From Gardnerella swidsinskii (GTDB taxonomy: Bacteria; Actinomycetota; Actinomycetes; Actinomycetales; Bifidobacteriaceae), in NCBI RefSeq assembly GCF_003397705.1, contig NZ_QJVB01000003.1, forward strand, positions 62,001 through 126,000: a DNA stretch of 64,000 nt, given 5' to 3'. This document shows positions 59,706 to 64,000 of the stretch, one piece after another. The position numbers and the translations under genes were made by a program. The notes under the pieces were generated by a model. It was given only the letters and a program-made list of their open reading frames with translations. It ran no database searches and was not told the DNA's origin. The number at the start of each line of letters is the position of its first letter. The first letter of the stretch is position 1.

Positions 59706-62700
59706 ATGGTTAAGAAAACACAAGCTGCTAAAAATGCTTTACATGTGTCTAAGAATTACGCGTATTTGAAGCCGAGTACACTTCGTTCAATGGCGAAAGA
59801 GATAAGTGGAACTCGTTTAGAAGCATGTAAGTCGTATGCGGTTTCACGTTTACCGAAAATTGCTGTGACTGCAACATTGGCAAGCTTGCTTGCTTGTGGT
59901 GCTGGTTTGCCAACTCATCAAGCTTGGGCTAATGGTTTTAATCTTCCTGATGGTAGCTATAGGTATGCGAATCGCGATTCTTCTACAAAGGCGCAGAGGT
60001 ATGTGGATATTAAACTAGTGCCATGCGATGAAAAACAAAACGATAATAAGGAAACAGCAGACAGAAAAACTTACGGACAATATTATAAGGTTGAGTACCA
60101 GTTTAATTCTCAGGGTGAATGGTGGGGTGGTCGACCATTCTGGTGGGCGAGTGTGCCTAAGGGTGTTGACATTGTAGATAATAAAATTACTTTGTACAAA
60201 GATGAACGGTTGACTGGTGATTCGTCTTCTCAACAAACAGGTGCAACATATACAAAGGAGTCTTGGAATCAGTCTGCCAGCCGTTTCTGGTTTGATAATA
60301 ATAAAGAGCAAGGCACTGAATTTAAGAATAACTGGGAAAGAATGACCGGTGAAGCCGGTGGTTATGACGAATCTGGTAATACTCTCGGTACTTCTAGGGA
60401 ATATAAGGACGCTACTAGTGCCTTGATTATTAACTGGGAGAGTAGAGGCAATAGAAAGTCTAAGATTAGCTTCGTTATTAAACTGAATGATAAAACGAAG
60501 CCTTTGAAATTTGCTGCAGGTGTGTACCAGGTGATGGGCAACTGGCATTACACTGCTGGTAAGGTTGCGCTTGCGCCGACGTTGCCAAAATACTCACAAG
60601 AATTGGAACTTACTTATCCTACAGATAAAGTAGAAGTTGATTCTTCGACATATGGAAATAATCTTTCAGAAGATGAGAAAAAGGCTGTTCTTACAAAGCT
60701 GTGGAATGCTAATAAGAGTAATACCGATGTGCTGAAAAAGCTTAAAGGTATGGAACAGACTCAAACTGAAGAGGCTTTCAAAAAGGCTGTAAAAGTCAAT
60801 AACGATGGTAGCGCAACGGTAACATACAAGGATAACTCTACGGATACTATTTCTAAGGAGAATCTGACTAAGCGTTATATTCCTTTTGCTGATAAGGTGA
60901 AAATTAACTATCCTACCAATTTAACTCCTGTTAAAAATATTTCTCAATTAAGCAAGGAAGAGAAACAAGCTGTAAAGAATGCTATTTTAGCAGCTAATAC
61001 TGGTAAGCATATTAAAGATTTGACTGTTGATGCTAGTGGCAATGCGACTATTACTTTCACTGATAAGATTGGCGCTCCTTCAACTAAAAAGCTTGAAGGC
61101 AAGTATCTTGTAAAGAAGCAGCGTTTACTTGCGGATAAGTTTACGCCGTACTATCCAGTGCCAATGGCAGTTGGAAATCCACAAGGGTTGACTGTGAATG
61201 AGCAGACGGAACTTGTGAAGAAAGTTTATGAAGCAAATAAAAATAAATCTGACTTCATAGATGCAATTGGTAAGCCTAACAATCTAGAAGAAGCTAAGAA
61301 ATCTATTACAGTAGATAATAAAGGCAACGTAACTATCACTTATAAAGATAATACTGCTGATTTTCCATCTACTGATAAGCTCGATGGCAACAAGCTGGTG
61401 TATCAAGCGAAGAAGCTTAATGAGACCACTTACATTACGCTTCCAGCTCGTACAGCTGTAAAAGATGCTAAGGCAATTCAAACCAATGAACAGTCAACTA
61501 TTAGGCAAGCCATCTTAACAGCCAATAGTGGTCTTCAAAGCAAACTAAAAGGCAGTAATGAAAATACGGCGATTACGTTTGATGATGCTAAGCATACTAT
61601 GACTGTTAAGTTTAATGATGATTCAACTTCTACCTTCGACTATTCTGAGTTGGTATACACCAAGGGGAATCCAGAAAAGCCAAAAACTGAAACAAAAAAT
61701 AGTAATGGGTACAAGTACAACATTACTAAGATTGTCATTAAGGATAAAAATAAACCAGTGACTGCTGATTGGAATAGTTTTGCCCGACAGTTTATTAGAG
61801 ATAACTGGAAGTCTAAGGATGTCAGTAATCCAATAACGGATCAATTCATTAATAGTAATCCTGATCTTATGGGTATGTTCCATTCTTCTGATCCAAAATC
61901 TTCTGGAGGAATGAAACTCTATAATTTCTCAAATAAATGGGAAAATAACAATTCTAATTTAACTTTATCTGATGGGTCTTGGAATAACTATAATATTGTC
62001 TCTATTTATGAAGGTGGTTCTGGGTTTGAAATAAAAAAGAATGATAATTATGGTCCAAAAACAATAATCACTCTTTCTGCAGATGATTGTTTTGTATCTA
62101 ATGCTGCCGCTCCTAATCCTGAAGCGCTTAAGAAGGAAGCTGAGGATCTTATTGACAAGATTCTTCAGAAGCATGGCTTGAGTAAGGATGAGATTGATAA
62201 CTTCAAGAAAGATCATCAGAACGATATTAACAAGATCACTAAGCCAGAAGATGTAGACAAGATTATTAAGTCTGCTGATGAGCATGGTAAAGATGAGAAG
62301 AAAAAGAAAGATGCTCAGAAGCAGATTGAGAATGCTACTAGTGGCTTAGCTGAGAAAACTAAGAAAGAGCTTGAAAAGAAGATTGGTAATGAGACTGATC
62401 CTGAAAAGATTCGTGAGAAGATAAACGAGTTCCAAAAGGATCAGGATCAAAAGAAGCAAAAGGAAGCTGATCAAAAGCAGCAACAAGCTGATCAGCAGGC
62501 TGAGCAGGAAAAGCAACAGCAGCAGCAGAAAGATGATGCGAAGGTTGATGGCGAGGTAACGAAGCAGAATCAACAGGAGCAGCAAGACACAGGCAAGGCT
62601 GAAGAAGCTAAGAAGAAAGCTGAGCTTGAGAAGCAAAAACAGGCTGCTATTAATGAAATTAACGGGAATGATAAACTCAAGCCTGATTGGAAAGAGCAGT

Positions 62701-64000
62701 TTATTCAGCAAGTTAATGAAGCTCAGGATACTGATGGTGTAAATAAAGCCAAAGATGCTGCTAAACTAAAGGGCACTCAGAATCAGACTGCTGCTGATAA
62801 CAGTAATAATGATGGTCTTAATAACGCTAAGACTGATGCTAAGAAGAAGATTGGTGAGTTGACTAATCTCAGCGAACAAGATAAGCAGAAGTATCAGGGT
62901 GACATTGATAACGCTAAAGATCTTGATAAAGTTGCAGAGATTCTCAACAATGCTGAGTTTGAGGATGCTAAAGCTGATGCTAAGAAGAAGATTGCTGATC
63001 TGAAGCAGAAAGGTGATATTACTGAGCAAGAAGCCAATGGTTTAACCGGTCGCATTGAGAATGCTAAGGATTTGCGAGAAGTTGAGGGTATTCTTGAGGA
63101 AGCTGAGCTAAAGAAAGCTAAGAAGGATGCTGAATCTGAAGTAGATAAGCTCACCAATCTTAACAAAGCTCAGAAGGATGCGCTTAAAGCAGAGATTGAT
63201 GATATTGAAACTGACCCGACCAATGAGAATATGAAGACTATTGAGAAGGTCAAGACCGCTATCACTGCTGTTGTTACTAAGGCTAAAGAGCTTGATGGCA
63301 AGATGAAGTCGCTCAAGGATCTTGTGACTCTTGTTAATGGTCAGAAGTCTACTCTTACAGCAAAGCCTGATTATAAGGATAATAAGAAGACTGCTTTTGA
63401 CAGTGCGTTAAAGGCTGCGGAAGATCTTGTTAAGACTGATTCGGCTGAGAACAAGACTGCTGATGAAGTTGACAATATTAAGAACGCATTAGAAAAAGCT
63501 GTTAAGGATCTCGGTGGCAAAACTGTTGATAAGTCTGCGCTGCAAGAACTTATTAACGGTGACACTGGCTTCAAGAAGACTATTGTTTACATTAATGCAG
63601 ATAAGAGTAAGCAAACTACTTATGATAAAGCTATTACTGATGGTAAGTCAGTGCTTACTGATGCTAATGCAACTGTTGAGCGAGTGACTCAAGCTGTTAA
63701 TGCTATCAATTCTGCTAAGGCTGCTCTTGATGGCAAAGTTAATACAACTGAACTTGAGCAGAAAGTTTCTGAGGCTAAGAAGCTGAAGAAGTCAACTAAC
63801 CCTCAATCTGCTGGCGATGCTAAGTATGAGAATGCTTCTGAAGCAAAGAAGTCTGCGTTTGATACAGCTTTGCAACAGGCTGAGTCCGCTCTTACTGAAG
63901 CTAAGAGCGATCAGTCTCAGAAGTCTCCTGAGCAGAAGCAGCAAGCTGTTAATGATGCGTTGACTGCGCTTACTAAGGCTGTTCAAAATCTTGACGGTAA
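59706..64000 (+). CDS. Large secreted repeat adhesin (3' end beyond window)
   Basis: At least 1431 residues, no stop before the edge. GAGGA lies 6 nt before ATG 59706. A long N-terminus ends in a signal helix (PKIAVTATLASLLACGAGLP) with likely cleavage after QAWA, residue 75. Then a unique domain (about 76-300, Trp-rich GEWWGGRPFWWASVP); four degenerate domains of 80-90 residues (about 300-650) each with a Y-P-x start and SGNATITF-like strands; another unique domain; a Lys/Glu/Gln-rich helical region (800-1160) with ADAKKKI repeats; and FIVAR-type helical modules (from 1190). Probably wall-anchored; the anchor would lie outside the window. Confidence 0.85.
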   Translation, partial: MVKKTQAAKNALHVSKNYAYLKPSTLRSMAKEISGTRLEACKSYAVSRLPKIAVTATLASLLACGAGLPTHQAWANGFNLPDGSYRYANRDSSTKAQRYVDIKLVPCDEKQNDNKETADRKTYGQYYKVEYQFNSQGEWWGGRPFWWASVPKGVDIVDNKITLYKDERLTGDSSSQQTGATYTKESWNQSASRFWFDNNKEQGTEFKNNWERMTGEAGGYDESGNTLGTSREYKDATSALIINWESRGNRKSKISFVIKLNDKTKPLKFAAGVYQVMGNWHYTAGKVALAPTLPKYSQELELTYPTDKVEVDSSTYGNNLSEDEKKAVLTKLWNANKSNTDVLKKLKGMEQTQTEEAFKKAVKVNNDGSATVTYKDNSTDTISKENLTKRYIPFADKVKINYPTNLTPVKNISQLSKEEKQAVKNAILAANTGKHIKDLTVDASGNATITFTDKIGAPSTKKLEGKYLVKKQRLLADKFTPYYPVPMAVGNPQGLTVNEQTELVKKVYEANKNKSDFIDAIGKPNNLEEAKKSITVDNKGNVTITYKDNTADFPSTDKLDGNKLVYQAKKLNETTYITLPARTAVKDAKAIQTNEQSTIRQAILTANSGLQSKLKGSNENTAITFDDAKHTMTVKFNDDSTSTFDYSELVYTKGNPEKPKTETKNSNGYKYNITKIVIKDKNKPVTADWNSFARQFIRDNWKSKDVSNPITDQFINSNPDLMGMFHSSDPKSSGGMKLYNFSNKWENNNSNLTLSDGSWNNYNIVSIYEGGSGFEIKKNDNYGPKTIITLSADDCFVSNAAAPNPEALKKEAEDLIDKILQKHGLSKDEIDNFKKDHQNDINKITKPEDVDKIIKSADEHGKDEKKKKDAQKQIENATSGLAEKTKKELEKKIGNETDPEKIREKINEFQKDQDQKKQKEADQKQQQADQQAEQEKQQQQQKDDAKVDGEVTKQNQQEQQDTGKAEEAKKKAELEKQKQAAINEINGNDKLKPDWKEQFIQQVNEAQDTDGVNKAKDAAKLKGTQNQTAADNSNNDGLNNAKTDAKKKIGELTNLSEQDKQKYQGDIDNAKDLDKVAEILNNAEFEDAKADAKKKIADLKQKGDITEQEANGLTGRIENAKDLREVEGILEEAELKKAKKDAESEVDKLTNLNKAQKDALKAEIDDIETDPTNENMKTIEKVKTAITAVVTKAKELDGKMKSLKDLVTLVNGQKSTLTAKPDYKDNKKTAFDSALKAAEDLVKTDSAENKTADEVDNIKNALEKAVKDLGGKTVDKSALQELINGDTGFKKTIVYINADKSKQTTYDKAITDGKSVLTDANATVERVTQAVNAINSAKAALDGKVNTTELEQKVSEAKKLKKSTNPQSAGDAKYENASEAKKSAFDTALQQAESALTEAKSDQSQKSPEQKQQAVNDALTALTKAVQNLDG

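Noticed and set aside
61965..63986. Leucine-rich minus-strand frames opposite the surface protein
   Set aside because: They are complements of Lys/Glu-rich repeat codons and would overlap a continuous plus-strand gene.

Overview
The window looks like a chromosomal segment of a low-GC member of the Bifidobacteriaceae, most likely Gardnerella. The basis is the actinobacterial gene order (infC-rpmI-rplT, xerD-parA, typA followed by a small membrane gene, the DUF3710-DUF3159-TRAM methyltransferase run), an A+T-rich codon style, and a large FIVAR-type surface protein. No database search was possible, so the genus is an inference. No rRNA, tRNA or CRISPR array was recognised.

Positions 1-25350 are housekeeping sequence: a YbaK-type deacylase, gap, thiamine pyrophosphokinase, asnB, infC-rpmI-rplT (infC apparently starting at ATT or ATC), a XerD-like recombinase, parA, typA, pheA-tyrA, a second XerC-like recombinase, an oligopeptide transporter (oppA-oppB-oppC-oppDF), exonuclease III, DUF3710, DUF3159 and an RNA uracil methyltransferase.

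Positions 25400-56100 form a mosaic accessory island. Five same-orientation copies (R1-R5) of a dispersed repeat of up to about 265 bp sit at the joints between modules. R1 to R2 carries a TetR gene, the wreck of an ABC exporter fused to a helicase tail, and an intact run DUF262/DUF1524 - HEPN/zinc-ribbon/SEC-C protein - RhuM, which looks like a defence cassette. R2 to R3 carries a DUF2089 pair, a PH-like protein, a secreted glycine-rich protein, a two-component system, a DinJ-YafQ toxin-antitoxin pair and a dead IS3 transposase. R3 to R4 carries a Nudix hydrolase, hydrolase debris and a membrane protein. R4 to R5 carries a DUF4143 ATPase, a membrane-anchored XRE regulator flanked by 42-bp direct repeats, a DUF4097-like protein, an XRE/DUF2178 pair, an acetyltransferase and an unknown membrane protein. 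After R5 comes a restriction operon (HTH, DPPY methyltransferase, C5 methyltransferase, McrB-like NTPase, LlaJI/McrC-like nuclease) ending in a frameshifted relaxase, which points to delivery by a mobilizable element.

Positions 56650-59520 hold a compact putative RiPP locus that is probably the most novel item: a 30-residue peptide, a hairpin, a stand-alone YcaO enzyme and an MFS exporter. From 59706 to the right edge runs a very large secreted repeat protein. Its upstream region contains a run of 11 G between promoter-like hexamers, the arrangement expected for phase-variable transcription.
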